Assembly (NCBI GenBank): GCA_902613185.1
Contig: CACMGP010000001.1
Coordinates: 434,001 to 498,000, forward strand
Direction: 5' to 3'
Origin: an uncultured Alphaproteobacteria bacterium
Lineage (GTDB): Bacteria > Pseudomonadota > Alphaproteobacteria > HIMB59
DNA: 64,000 bases
A model generated the notes under the pieces. It saw only the letters and a program-made list of their open reading frames with translations, was not told the DNA's origin and ran no database searches. The first letter of the stretch is position 1. Every line of letters starts with the position of its first letter. Positions 36,402 to 45,705 of the stretch are shown one piece after another. A program made the translations under genes and the position numbers.

Positions 36402-37355
36402 TTACTGAATATTATTATTTTTTTTAAACCATTCTATGTATGATTTCACACCTTCCTCAATAGATATATCTATTTTCCAGCCAAGATCATCTTTTATTTT
36501 TTGATTTGAAATTTGTATACTGTCAGTTTTTAGTTCGCCTACTCTATTTTTGTCAATAATATACTCAACCTTGACTCCTTTAATATTGGATGAGACTAAA
36601 TCAGCTAATTGTTTAATTGTAACATCTTTATCTCCCTCTAAATTATAAGTTTGGTTATCAGCTATACTGTTCAAAGCCAAAAGATGACCTTTTGCTAAAT
36701 CTTTGACGTGAATAAATCTTCTTTTAGCGCTACCGTCTCCATTAATAATGATTGGTTTATTTGACAGAGCATTCTCTGTAAAAGCTCTTAAAACTAAACC
36801 AGGCCACATTCTTGGGCCATATGGTATGCCGTATCTTAATATAGTAAAATTTAAATTTTCTAAAGATTTAAAATCGTGACAAAGAAATTCCGAAGCTAGT
36901 TTCGAAGTGGTGTAATAATGGCCTCCACAAGAGGGTAAAATTTTACTATTTTCATCTAGGATTATATTTCCATTATTTTTTCTCCCATCAGTTTTATCTA
37001 CTGCATTGTAGATCCAAACTGTACTGGCCAATATTACTTTTTTTATATTGCTATTTGATGATGCTTTCAAAATTGAGGCTGTCCCGGAAACGTTATTTAT
37101 AATAGTCTCTTGCACATTCTCAAGAGATCTTCTTGCATTAGCGATCGCAGCTATGTGATATACGAACTCAATTGAATTTTTTTTTAAAAAGGTTTCTATC
37201 TTAGATGTATCATTTATATCTATATTTTCAAAATGATCCCCAAAATTAGATAAATTTTTATCTATATTAAATACTTTATGATTTGCTTTTTTTAAAGTTT
37301 CTATAATGTTACTTCCTATAAATCCCGAACCTCCAGTTACTAGAATATTACTCAT
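36402..37355 (-). CDS. NAD-dependent sugar epimerase/dehydratase
   Basis: This is an extended SDR of 317 residues with TGGSGFIG at 7-14, ASTVWIYN near 110, Y148/K152 in GGHYYTTSK, and RRFIHVKDLAKGHLLAL in the substrate domain. LGWKIDISIEEGVKSYIEWF is the usual family end. It overlaps the 3' end of the frameshifted aminotransferase gene by 4 bases, so the two were probably a functional pair making an amino-deoxy sugar or related nucleotide sugar. The exact reaction is not readable. Confidence 0.82.
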   Translation of the reverse strand: MSNILVTGGSGFIGSNIIETLKKANHKVFNIDKNLSNFGDHFENIDINDTSKIETFLKKNSIEFVYHIAAIANARRSLENVQETIINNVSGTASILKASSNSNIKKVILASTVWIYNAVDKTDGRKNNGNIILDENSKILPSCGGHYYTTSKLASEFLCHDFKSLENLNFTILRYGIPYGPRMWPGLVLRAFTENALSNKPIIINGDGSAKRRFIHVKDLAKGHLLALNSIADNQTYNLEGDKDVTIKQLADLVSSNIKGVKVEYIIDKNRVGELKTDSIQISNQKIKDDLGWKIDISIEEGVKSYIEWFKKNNNIQ

Positions 37356-38450
37356 AGTAGCTCGTTTAATATTTTAATTGTTTCACTCGTTTCATTTTGA
37401 GTTAAATTTGGATAGATTGGTAAGCAAATATGTCTACTACATACATCCTCAGCTACTGGAAAAGATGAATTCATATTTTTTTTATTCATTACTGGCTGCA
37501 GATGTATAGGTTGATCATAAACGCCACCTGGTAATCCCAAGCCCTTTTCTTTACATTTTTCCTTAAATTTTTTTTTATTAATATCTTTTGGTAAATATAC
37601 AATGTATTTGTACCAACCAGACTCTCCCTCAGGGAGAATTTTTTCATAATTACCATTTAAATTTTCAGTATAGTAATTTGATATACTTTTTCTTTTTTCT
37701 AAAAAATTGTTAAATTCACTTATATGCGCATCACCTAATGCAGCTGTTAAATTACTCATTCGAAAGTTTCCAGAAAATACTGTATGCACAGACTCCCATT
37801 GAGATTTTTTTTCCATAATCTCTCATTGAAAAACATTTTTCAGATAATTTTTCATCATTTGTAAGTACCATACCACCCTCTCCTGATGTAAAAGTTTTTG
37901 TTGAAAAAAAGGAATAGGCCGCACCAACTCCAAATTCACCAGAGTATTTGCCATTAAAAGTTGATCCATGTGCATGAGCCGCATCTTCAATCAAAAAAAT
38001 TTTTTTCTCATCACAAAATTTTTTAATATCTTCTATCTCATTTGTAATTATACCACCTATATGAACAACACATACTGCACCTGTATTACTATTATAATTT
38101 TTCTTAATATTTTTTAAGTCTAAACACATGTTTTTATATGAGACATCAGCTAGAATAGGTTTAGCACCTGCAAACATCACGGAATTGTATGTTGCTATGA
38201 AAGTGTTTGTAGGTAGAATTACCTCTTTGCCATTTAAATTTAAAGATCTAAATAAAACCTCTAAAGCTGCCCCACCATTTGACACAGCAACACCAAATTT
38301 ACAATTATTTAGTTTACTCCAATTTTGTTCAAAAGCTTGCACATACTTGCCAGCCGCCAACTGTCCGGTATCTAAAATATCTTTAAGACTTTCTGAAATT
38401 TTTGACTTTTGTTTATCAGTAAAATGAATTTTGAGACCTTTTATTTCCAT
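37352..38450 (-). pseudogene. DegT-family sugar aminotransferase split by a one-base frameshift
   Basis: Two overlapping frames together form one complete DegT/DnrJ/EryC1/StrS enzyme of about 366 residues. The first part, from the ATG at 38448-38450, contains LIEDAAHAHGS and FFSTKTFTSGEGGM with the PLP lysine (K185). It ends in an unrelated tail after RDYGKK. The second part continues the family sequence with SQWESVHTVFSGNFRMSN and runs to 37352. The switch falls in a run of eight T on the plus strand (37805-37812). Seven would restore the frame exactly. This could be a true mutation, slippage-based phase variation, transcriptional slippage or a read error. An alternative TTG start lies 9 bases upstream. 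Confidence 0.85.
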
Positions 38451-38477
38451 AACAAGCAAGTATATTATTTTTTATAA

Positions 38478-39305
38478 ATGTCAAAGTATATGATAAAGCA
38501 AATAATTAGAAAAATCTTATACTATAGTATCTCAGATTATAACATTATAAGTTTTCCTAAATCAGGAAGAACATGGATTGTATGTTTTTTGCATGAATAT
38601 AATGGTTTATCTATAAATAAACTAAATAATAAACATAATTCACCTAAATACTTTAAAAGTAACAAACTTTTAACTTTGTATAATAAAAATAAAAAAACAT
38701 CTATTTTTGTTGATCACTCATTTGAGGATCTTGACATAAACAATTCCTGGATGAAAAATTTATTAATTAAACTATCAATAAAGAATAAGACAAATTTTTT
38801 TGTTCTCAGAGACCCAAGAGATACTATTATAAGCTTCTATTTTCACAAAAAGTATGCGTCAATGATGGATAGTAAGCAAAATTTTTTAAAAAAAGGAACA
38901 AGTTTGAGTGAATTTATATTTTCACCTGAAAGAGGAATTATTTATTTAATTGATTTTTTAAATTATTTTAGTGATCATTTATTTGTAAAAAAGTCTTACG
39001 AAATACTTTTATATGAAAATTTTATAGATGATCCAAAGAATAATTTTGCCAAGATCTTAAAATCATTAAATCTACCAATTTCGGAAGATAACTTACAATA
39101 CTTAGTTGAAGAGACCAGTTTTGAAAATTTACAAAAAAAAGCTCAAGGAACTGATGCTCAAATAAAAAAATTTCGTAAAGGAAAGAAACAAAACTTTCAT
39201 CAGTATTTAGATTACGAAGAAATTAAAAAAATTAATTTAATTATAAACCAAAAATTAGACAATAAATATTTAAATTATTTTAAAAAAAATAAAATATTTT
39301 TTTAG
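38478..39305 (+). CDS. Sulfotransferase family protein
   Basis: The family transfers sulfate from PAPS to a hydroxyl or amine. The 275-residue protein has the 5'-phosphosulfate loop SFPKSGRTW at 25-33, a possible catalytic histidine H80 (FVDHSFED), and the 3'-phosphate-binding block LRDPRDTIISFYFH at 110-123. Late in the sequence is KKFRKGKKQNF, matching the RKG element that contacts PAPS. All main sulfotransferase signatures are therefore present. It starts only 27 bases from the divergent aminotransferase start. An FkbM methyltransferase and glycosyltransferase follow, so a sulfated sugar in the surface glycan is plausible. PAPS synthesis genes were not seen in this window. Confidence 0.85.
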   Translation: MSKYMIKQIIRKILYYSISDYNIISFPKSGRTWIVCFLHEYNGLSINKLNNKHNSPKYFKSNKLLTLYNKNKKTSIFVDHSFEDLDINNSWMKNLLIKLSIKNKTNFFVLRDPRDTIISFYFHKKYASMMDSKQNFLKKGTSLSEFIFSPERGIIYLIDFLNYFSDHLFVKKSYEILLYENFIDDPKNNFAKILKSLNLPISEDNLQYLVEETSFENLQKKAQGTDAQIKKFRKGKKQNFHQYLDYEEIKKINLIINQKLDNKYLNYFKKNKIFF

Positions 39306-39343
39306 CTTTATACACTATTTTTTTATATGGTTTGTTTTTGAAA

Positions 39344-39997
39344 ATGAAAATTATTTATAAATTCTTAAAAAATATCTTTTTTAAATTTAAGTATACAAGA
39401 CTTATAATCTATTTGAATAGGCCTCAATATAAAAAATTTAAAATATTTAATAATTTAAAAGAAGACTCTGTATTTTTAGATTTTGGCGCAAATGTTGGAG
39501 AAATATCAAGATATGTGAGTACAATTTCAAATTGCTTTGTATATGCATATGAACCGCATCCTAAAGCTTTTGAAATTTTAAAATTAAACTTATTAGGATA
39601 CAAAAAAGTCAAACTTATAAATGAAGGCGTAGGAGAAAAAAGTGAAAAAAGTTTACTTTATTATTATTTATCTGATGATCAAAATTTAACTTTAAAACAT
39701 TCAGTATCTGCATCAGTCTATAATTATGGAAATTTTAATAGAGAGATAAATATAAAAATTAATTCAATATCTGACATTTTGAAAAATTTTAAATATATAG
39801 ATTGTATCAAAATTGATATTGAAGGTTCTGAATATGAAATTTTGCCAGATATATTTAAAAATAGGAAAAAGATTGGTATGGTAGTTTGCGAATTGCATGG
39901 ATTAAATGAAAGTCAAAATTTAGAACATAAAAAAAATTCGGTTTTAAAATATATTGACGATAATAACTTACATGAATGGTTCAAAATATGGGTTTGA
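39344..39997 (+). CDS. FkbM-family methyltransferase
   Basis: This is a 217-residue SAM-dependent O-methyltransferase of the FkbM family. From the ATG at 39344, LDFGANVGEISRYV lies at about 45-58 and YAYEPHPKAFEIL at 67-79. The defining acidic block KIDIEGSEYEIL is at 156-167, and VVCELHG is near the end. A TTG four codons earlier is an alternative start. It sits between a sulfotransferase and a glycosyltransferase, which suggests glycan methylation. Confidence 0.85.
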   Translation: MKIIYKFLKNIFFKFKYTRLIIYLNRPQYKKFKIFNNLKEDSVFLDFGANVGEISRYVSTISNCFVYAYEPHPKAFEILKLNLLGYKKVKLINEGVGEKSEKSLLYYYLSDDQNLTLKHSVSASVYNYGNFNREINIKINSISDILKNFKYIDCIKIDIEGSEYEILPDIFKNRKKIGMVVCELHGLNESQNLEHKKNSVLKYIDDNNLHEWFKIWV

Positions 39998-40013
39998 AAA
40001 AAATTGAATAATA

Positions 40014-41114
40014 ATGAAAATTGCTTTTCTAGCTCCAAGGTTTCATACTAATCAAATTTCGTTAGTTAAATTTTTACAAAAAAAAGGACTTAAAGTATCT
40101 TTTTATGTTACAAGAATAGGTGAGATTGAAGATCATTCTTTATTAAAACCACTTGTAATTGATTTAAACAAATTTTTTAAAATAATTAAATTTATAATAA
40201 AATCTAGTAATACAATATTCGATTATAGGTATGGAATGCCATCAATTAATCAATTATTAAAATTCAAGTTAGCTAAATATGATATTTTTATTATTAGAGA
40301 TCCAATAAATTTAATGAGTTTTTCATATCTTATTTGGTCAAAATTAATAGGAGTTAATGTTATTTTATATATACAAAGAGAAATTCATAAAAAAAAATCT
40401 TATGATTTTAAAGAGTTTTTGGAAAAAATTTTTATTAAAATATTTAATACTCAATGTATTAGCCCATGTCTTGGAGATTTAAAATTCAAAAAATATAATC
40501 AGAAAATTACTTATTTACCATTTTGCTTATCTGCAAGTAATTATTCAAAGAAATGGTTTTTAAATAATAGTGTTAATATTTTAACTATTGGAAAATTTGT
40601 TGATCGAAAAAATCACTCACTACTAATAAAAGCATTATCTATAATTAAAACAGATAAAAAATTTAATCTAACAGTTGTTGGTGAATGCACTACTAAAGAA
40701 CATGCTATTAAAATCAGTCAACTAAAAAAAGAAGTCCTAAAGAGTGATTTAAATGTCGAAATTTTGACAAACATCAGCTCAAATACTTTATCAAATATTT
40801 ATATGTCACATGACCTTTTTGTATTACCATCAGTAAATGAGCCAGCATCTATTTCAAATTTAGAAGCTATGGCATTTGGTTTACCAGTAATTACGACTGA
40901 TACAAATAGCACAAGCTGTTATACTGAACACCAAGAGAATGGTTATATAGTCAAGTCAAATGATGTTGAGAGTTTAAGCGAAAAATTAAAATTTCTAATT
41001 AATAATCGTAACATTTTAAAAAAGTTTGGTGAAAAAAGTCTTAATCTTGTTAAGGAAAAATATAATCCAGATATCAATTATAAAAATTTCTTTGATAAAT
41101 TAATAAAGCAATAA
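40014..41114 (+). CDS. GT4-family glycosyltransferase
   Basis: This is a 366-residue GT-B protein. The C-terminal donor domain has ILTIGKFVDRKNHSLLIKAL, TVVGE and the strong block EPASISNLEAMAFGLPVITT, including the conserved glutamate pair. The N-terminal domain starts KIAFLAPRFHTNQISLVKFL. It starts 16 bases after the FkbM gene and is probably cotranscribed with it. The sugar is unknown. Confidence 0.9.
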   Translation: MKIAFLAPRFHTNQISLVKFLQKKGLKVSFYVTRIGEIEDHSLLKPLVIDLNKFFKIIKFIIKSSNTIFDYRYGMPSINQLLKFKLAKYDIFIIRDPINLMSFSYLIWSKLIGVNVILYIQREIHKKKSYDFKEFLEKIFIKIFNTQCISPCLGDLKFKKYNQKITYLPFCLSASNYSKKWFLNNSVNILTIGKFVDRKNHSLLIKALSIIKTDKKFNLTVVGECTTKEHAIKISQLKKEVLKSDLNVEILTNISSNTLSNIYMSHDLFVLPSVNEPASISNLEAMAFGLPVITTDTNSTSCYTEHQENGYIVKSNDVESLSEKLKFLINNRNILKKFGEKSLNLVKEKYNPDINYKNFFDKLIKQ

Positions 41115-41174
41115 TTTTTTATTGTTATCATTTGAACTTTTTAATGTATATTCAAAAAATTAAAACAAATTGTT

Positions 41175-41963
41175 ATGAAACAATCAAACGATGATATCGA
41201 TATACTCGATTTATTAATATTATTATGGCGAGGAAAATGGAAAATTTCTATTTTTATATTTTTAACATTAATAATCGGTTGTTTATATCTCTATTTAAAT
41301 AAAGATGTTATTGAAGTAAATCCAGAACCCCTATATGAGTCAAAAATTGACTTTATCGTAAATCAATTGCCGCCTAATAATTTGGACTCTAATTACACCG
41401 GTTTTTATGACCATACAGTTACTACAGACTATCAAAAACTTTTTTACTCAAAAGATGTCTTTAATAAATGGAAGAGTGATAACAAGCAATCTCAAATTAT
41501 TTATGAAAATTTGACCAATACAAATATGGTAAATATTTCAAAAGAGGAGAGATTTATTGAAATAAAATCAGATAAAGTTGAGAATATAAATGAAATTTTT
41601 AATTACACTAATTATGTCAATGAAGTTCTAACCTCAAAATATATTTTAATGTTTGAAAATAGATATGAGCAAATTGAAACGGAGTTCAGAGATTTTAATA
41701 GAGACAATCAAAGTTCAAAATCATCTGATTTTATTTACGAATTAATTAAAATAAATAATTTTTTAAAATCAATGGAAAATGATTCTGAATTTATCAAAAT
41801 AAAAAGTTTAACAAATCCTAAAAATTTAAACGCACCAAAAAAACCAAGACCAACTTTTACTTACTTTAGGCTTGTTGCATTTATTGTATTTGGTGGGATG
41901 CTTGGTGCAGTATTTATTTTTGTACAAGATGCTATTCTTAGGCGCAAAGGTCAAATGAAATAA
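41175..41963 (+). CDS. Wzz-like chain-length determinant (polysaccharide co-polymerase)
   Basis: The 262-residue protein has the PCP-1 layout: a short cytoplasmic start (DDIDILDLLILLWRGKWK), a first membrane helix at about 22-41, a periplasmic mostly helical domain, a proline-rich stretch APKKPRP, and a second helix at about 230-250 ending in basic residues. Such proteins set the length of the polymer made by Wzy. It is smaller than most Wzz proteins (about 320 or more residues) because the periplasmic domain is short. It lies at the end of the rightward run and convergent to the GT42-like gene. Confidence 0.8.
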   Translation: MKQSNDDIDILDLLILLWRGKWKISIFIFLTLIIGCLYLYLNKDVIEVNPEPLYESKIDFIVNQLPPNNLDSNYTGFYDHTVTTDYQKLFYSKDVFNKWKSDNKQSQIIYENLTNTNMVNISKEERFIEIKSDKVENINEIFNYTNYVNEVLTSKYILMFENRYEQIETEFRDFNRDNQSSKSSDFIYELIKINNFLKSMENDSEFIKIKSLTNPKNLNAPKKPRPTFTYFRLVAFIVFGGMLGAVFIFVQDAILRRKGQMK

Positions 41964-41976
41964 ATTTAATCTATGT

Positions 41977-42699
41977 CTAAAATCCAGTATTAATTTGTTT
42001 AAGGTTTGAGACATTTTCTATTTGGGTATCATCATATCTTTGAAATTCGATATTATTAAATAAATTACATATATGAATAAAATTTTGGATTAACTTTACA
42101 CCTGCTTTCCTTAAAACTGTTGAGTCTTCATTTACAGAGTTAGAAAAAGATGAATTGCTTATCATTTTGCTCTGATAAAAATTAAATCCAAACAACAGCA
42201 CTCTCTTAGGCTTAAAATAATTGATCATGTAAACAATACTTATGAGGCCACCATTTCCTAAATACATGAAATCATTTAAATGTTTTGGATATTTAGGAAG
42301 TCTATCTAGATATAATTTTTGAAGTATATTTAGCCTTTTGTAATCTTTCCTTTTTTTGTATAAACCGTAGTCATCATTTGATGTGCGCATAAGCCCTTTT
42401 ATGTTTAAACTTAATAAATATTTTAAAGACAATGGGTTGCCTTCAATATTAAAAAATAAAAATATTTCTTTACTTTTTAGCACTTGGATATCTATTTCTT
42501 TTAAATCTTGATCTGTAAAATTTACTAATGCGACAATTTTTGGAGAATTTTGAAATTTTTCGAAATAATAATTAGCGCTTTTTCCTCGTCCAATTACTGC
42601 TACCTCATCAACTTCATTAAATTCATAATTTGGTTTATAAAGAAACTTGAAGTAAAGTAAAAAAAAAAATTTATTTAATAATTTTTTAATTTTATTCAT
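41977..42699 (-). CDS. GT42/DUF115-like protein, possible sialyltransferase relative
   Basis: No confident family name can be given. The 240-residue protein has VAVIGRGKSANYYFEKFQ at 33-50, which looks like the CMP-binding start of GT42 and Maf/DUF115 proteins. Later come LGNGGLISIVYMINYFKPKR and VLLFGFNFYQS (residues 167-177), similar to the GT42 pattern of a helix followed by LSGIDFY. The N-terminus has a short hydrophobic/basic stretch. With NeuA and NeuB genes in the same window, a nonulosonic-acid transferase is an attractive idea. The resemblance is motif-level only. Confidence 0.5.
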   Translation of the reverse strand: MNKIKKLLNKFFFLLYFKFLYKPNYEFNEVDEVAVIGRGKSANYYFEKFQNSPKIVALVNFTDQDLKEIDIQVLKSKEIFLFFNIEGNPLSLKYLLSLNIKGLMRTSNDDYGLYKKRKDYKRLNILQKLYLDRLPKYPKHLNDFMYLGNGGLISIVYMINYFKPKRVLLFGFNFYQSKMISNSSFSNSVNEDSTVLRKAGVKLIQNFIHICNLFNNIEFQRYDDTQIENVSNLKQINTGF

Positions 42700-42794
42700 G
42701 AAAATACATTATTACCGATTTAATTTTATTTAAAACCTTTTTTGAAGTAACTTAAATGTTTTTATAAAGCTGAAGTAATTTTAACTATTTAGGG

Positions 42795-43802
42795 TTATTT
42801 ATTATAATAATTACGATACCATTTTACGAATAAATTAATACCATCACGATAATCAGTCTCAGGATGATATCCTATAAGTTTATACAATAAAGATGTATCT
42901 GCCAATGTCTCTGGGACATCTCCTTTTTGCATAGGCATGTATTTTCGAATTGCTTTTTTTTGAAGAGTTGCCTCAACCGCGTCAATGAAATCAAGTAATT
43001 TAATTTTTTTTGAGTTACCTATATTTACAATTCGAAAAGGTGGCTCAAATGATGATATTTCAGTTGATTGGATTAAGTCATCTTTTAAAGCCACTGGGGG
43101 GGCGTCAATTAATTTTTTTATTGAAATAACCAAATCTTCAACATAAGTAAAATCTCGATACATTTCTCCATTATTGTAAATTTCAATTGGTCTATCCTCT
43201 AAAATTGCTGAAACAAATTTAAATAAAGCCATATCTGGCCGACCCCATGGACCATAAACTGTAAAAAAACGAAACATTGTTGTTGGAATATTCCATAAAT
43301 GTGCATATGAGTGAGCCATGCTTTCATTTGCTTTTTTTGTTGCTGCATAAATTGTAAGTTGTGTATCTGCTTTTGATGTTTCTTTAAAAGGCATATCAGT
43401 ATTTGAGCCATAAACTGATGAAGTTGATGCCATTAATAGATGTTTTATTTTAAGTTTTTTTGCCATTTCCATGACATTAAAAGTACCAACAATATTAGAG
43501 TCAATATAACTTCTTGGATTTTCTAAGCTATATCTAACACCGGCCTGTGCGGCGAGATGCACTACAATATCTGGGTGATAATCATCAAATATTTTTTCTA
43601 ATAAATTCTTATCCTCTAGCATTCCTTCAACAGATTCGAAATTTGAATGTTGACTTAAAATTTCATTACGTTTTTTTTTTAATTTAATATCATAATATGG
43701 AGTTAAACCATCATAGCCACAAACTTTAAAGCCGCTCTTTAATAATAAATTTGCTAAGTGAAAGCCAATGAAGCCTGCTGAGCCTGTTATTAGAACTTTC
43801 AT
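42795..43802 (-). CDS. UDP-glucuronate 4-epimerase
   Basis: This is an extended SDR of 335 residues, the standard length for CapI/LspL-type enzymes that convert UDP-glucuronate to UDP-galacturonate. It has TGSAGFIG at 6-13, [20 protein letters not shown] near 83, [10 protein letters not shown] at 125-134 and Y152/K156. The family-specific end has [20 protein letters not shown] followed by [16 protein letters not shown]. Ugd at 438-1604 can supply its substrate. It is divergent from the LtaS-like gene. The 181-base AT-rich gap between them probably holds both promoters, but no clear box stands out. Confidence 0.92.
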   Translation of the reverse strand: MKVLITGSAGFIGFHLANLLLKSGFKVCGYDGLTPYYDIKLKKKRNEILSQHSNFESVEGMLEDKNLLEKIFDDYHPDIVVHLAAQAGVRYSLENPRSYIDSNIVGTFNVMEMAKKLKIKHLLMASTSSVYGSNTDMPFKETSKADTQLTIYAATKKANESMAHSYAHLWNIPTTMFRFFTVYGPWGRPDMALFKFVSAILEDRPIEIYNNGEMYRDFTYVEDLVISIKKLIDAPPVALKDDLIQSTEISSFEPPFRIVNIGNSKKIKLLDFIDAVEATLQKKAIRKYMPMQKGDVPETLADTSLLYKLIGYHPETDYRDGINLFVKWYRNYYNK

Positions 43803-43983
43803 TATTTAATTTAATATTATTAATTTTAAATAGTCTATATTTTTAAACAAACATAACAAAATTCATATATTTAAAATATAATATTTTAATAAAAATACTT
43901 ATGTTAAGTGTAAATAAGTTGCTAATTAATTAATTGTTTATGGTTAACTATTTTTAATTATATATAATCAAATCTTTTAAATA

Positions 43984-45705
43984 ATGAAAATTATTAAAAT
44001 TAATTTAAAAAATATATTTTACTCTGTTGATAGTCTAAAAAGCATTTTTTTACTCTCAATTTTATTAGTAATTCCTTGGTCAATATTTTCAGAAGTACTA
44101 AAATTCAAACAACTTGTTTTCTATGACTCATATAATTTAAGAGTTTTTTTTTCAAATCTAATTTTTTCTTTTTTTATAATCGTTTATATTCGTTCGATAA
44201 TCCTTTCTATCATAGGATATTATTCATTTATATTTTTACCATTTGTTACTTACTATTTTCTCAGAAAAGGCGTTTTATTTAGTGATCTTCAAGACCTTGA
44301 TGAATTGATGTATGCATTAGGAAATTTAAGCTCTTATATTATATATCTTTCTATAATAATATTTTTTTCATTAACAATTTTAATAAATATTCGTTTTTTC
44401 AAGATTAAAATTTTTTTACTACAAATTGCCTTTGCTGTATTTATTTATTTTTCAATTATTTTTCCCCAATCATTTGAAAAAGTTTTTTATCCTATTAAAC
44501 CAAATGTTGAAGATTTTAATGTTAGTGCTGCTTTTAGAAATATAGGCCCCATTGATGCTTTTTTTTATCACTTTATAAACACCCTATCCTTTGAAAAAAA
44601 ACTTTTGACAAATAAAGAAATAATTCAATATGATGACTTTAGATCATTTAAACTTAATGAAAATATTATAAAAAAAAATATTCATATAATTCTGATGGAA
44701 AGCTTCATTGATCCAACAGATTTTAAAAACATTAAAATTACTCAAAACATAATTCCTAATCAATGGATTGAATTTAAAAGTAAAAATTTAATTTATGGTA
44801 TATCACCTGTTAGCGGTGGTGGATCTGCTCAAGCAGAATTTGAAATTCTTTGTGGAGCTCCAAGCATACTTGAATATGGAACTGAGTTTAATCGTATGGG
44901 TGAGGGTAAAACAAGTTGTTTACCAAATTATCTTAGACAATTTGGTTATAAAACAATTGCAAGCCAACCAATGCACGGTTCTTTTTTTAATATCGAAAAA
45001 GCTTACAAGAGTATTGGTTTTGATGAGTCTTATTTAACACCCAGTTTTGATATGTCTGATATGCAGAATGGTTGGCTTTCAGATAGATCTTTTTTCAAAC
45101 AACATTTTGAATATTTAAAAAAGTCATTAATTAATGATGAGCCTATTTTAAATTATTTGTTTGCAGTTGGTTGTCATAGTGTACTCGGGCAAAAACAATT
45201 TTATGAACCTCTAATTGAATACTCAAAATCGAAAAATCTAGAGGAGACTTTAAGTTGTAATGCAAGATCAATTCAACACCTTAGTGACTATATAAAAAAA
45301 ATAAGAAATTTAGATCCAAATTCTTTGATATTTATTCTTTCTGACCACTATCCACCTGGTGTTTCTGACTATAAAGACGCTGGTTTTGCTTGTAGTACAT
45401 TTAGCGAATACTCTTGTCCAAAAATTAGAAAGATGAGAATAATATTCATTGGAGATGATATGCAGATAGATGTTGAGGATAGAAATTTTGCATATTATGA
45501 ATTACCAGAAATTGTAATTAACCATATTAGTGACTTAAAATTATGCAGTAGTATAAAGTGCAGCATTGACACAAATCATATAAATCTTAATGGTACTATC
45601 GTTGATCGTGATAATTTAATTAAAATAGATGATCAATCTATGTCTGATAATCACAAAAAACTATATCAATCCTTATTACGCGAGTCTTTATTAAATGTAC
45701 ATTAA
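43984..45705 (+). CDS. LTA-synthase/phosphoglycerol-transferase-like sulfatase-fold membrane enzyme
   Basis: The 573-residue protein has about five N-terminal membrane helices (to residue 160) and an extracytoplasmic alkaline-phosphatase/sulfatase-fold domain. It has IILMESFIDPTDF with the metal-ligand E239, YGISPVSGGGSAQAEFEIL where S281 stands at the nucleophile position (threonine in LtaS), HGSFFNIEKAY, and ILSDHYPPGV with D454/H455. LtaS-type enzymes transfer glycerol phosphate from phosphatidylglycerol to polymers or sugars. In a Gram-negative cluster, decoration of a periplasmic glycan is likely. A GDPD-like gene overlaps its 3' end by 11 bases. Phosphoethanolamine transfer is another possibility. 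Confidence 0.78.
   Translation: MKIIKINLKNIFYSVDSLKSIFLLSILLVIPWSIFSEVLKFKQLVFYDSYNLRVFFSNLIFSFFIIVYIRSIILSIIGYYSFIFLPFVTYYFLRKGVLFSDLQDLDELMYALGNLSSYIIYLSIIIFFSLTILINIRFFKIKIFLLQIAFAVFIYFSIIFPQSFEKVFYPIKPNVEDFNVSAAFRNIGPIDAFFYHFINTLSFEKKLLTNKEIIQYDDFRSFKLNENIIKKNIHIILMESFIDPTDFKNIKITQNIIPNQWIEFKSKNLIYGISPVSGGGSAQAEFEILCGAPSILEYGTEFNRMGEGKTSCLPNYLRQFGYKTIASQPMHGSFFNIEKAYKSIGFDESYLTPSFDMSDMQNGWLSDRSFFKQHFEYLKKSLINDEPILNYLFAVGCHSVLGQKQFYEPLIEYSKSKNLEETLSCNARSIQHLSDYIKKIRNLDPNSLIFILSDHYPPGVSDYKDAGFACSTFSEYSCPKIRKMRIIFIGDDMQIDVEDRNFAYYELPEIVINHISDLKLCSSIKCSIDTNHINLNGTIVDRDNLIKIDDQSMSDNHKKLYQSLLRESLLNVH

Noticed and set aside
43803-43983. Possible RNA gene or repeat in the AT-rich divergent gap
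   Set aside because: The stretch is nearly pure A/T with no stable hairpin or conserved motif; it most likely only holds promoters.
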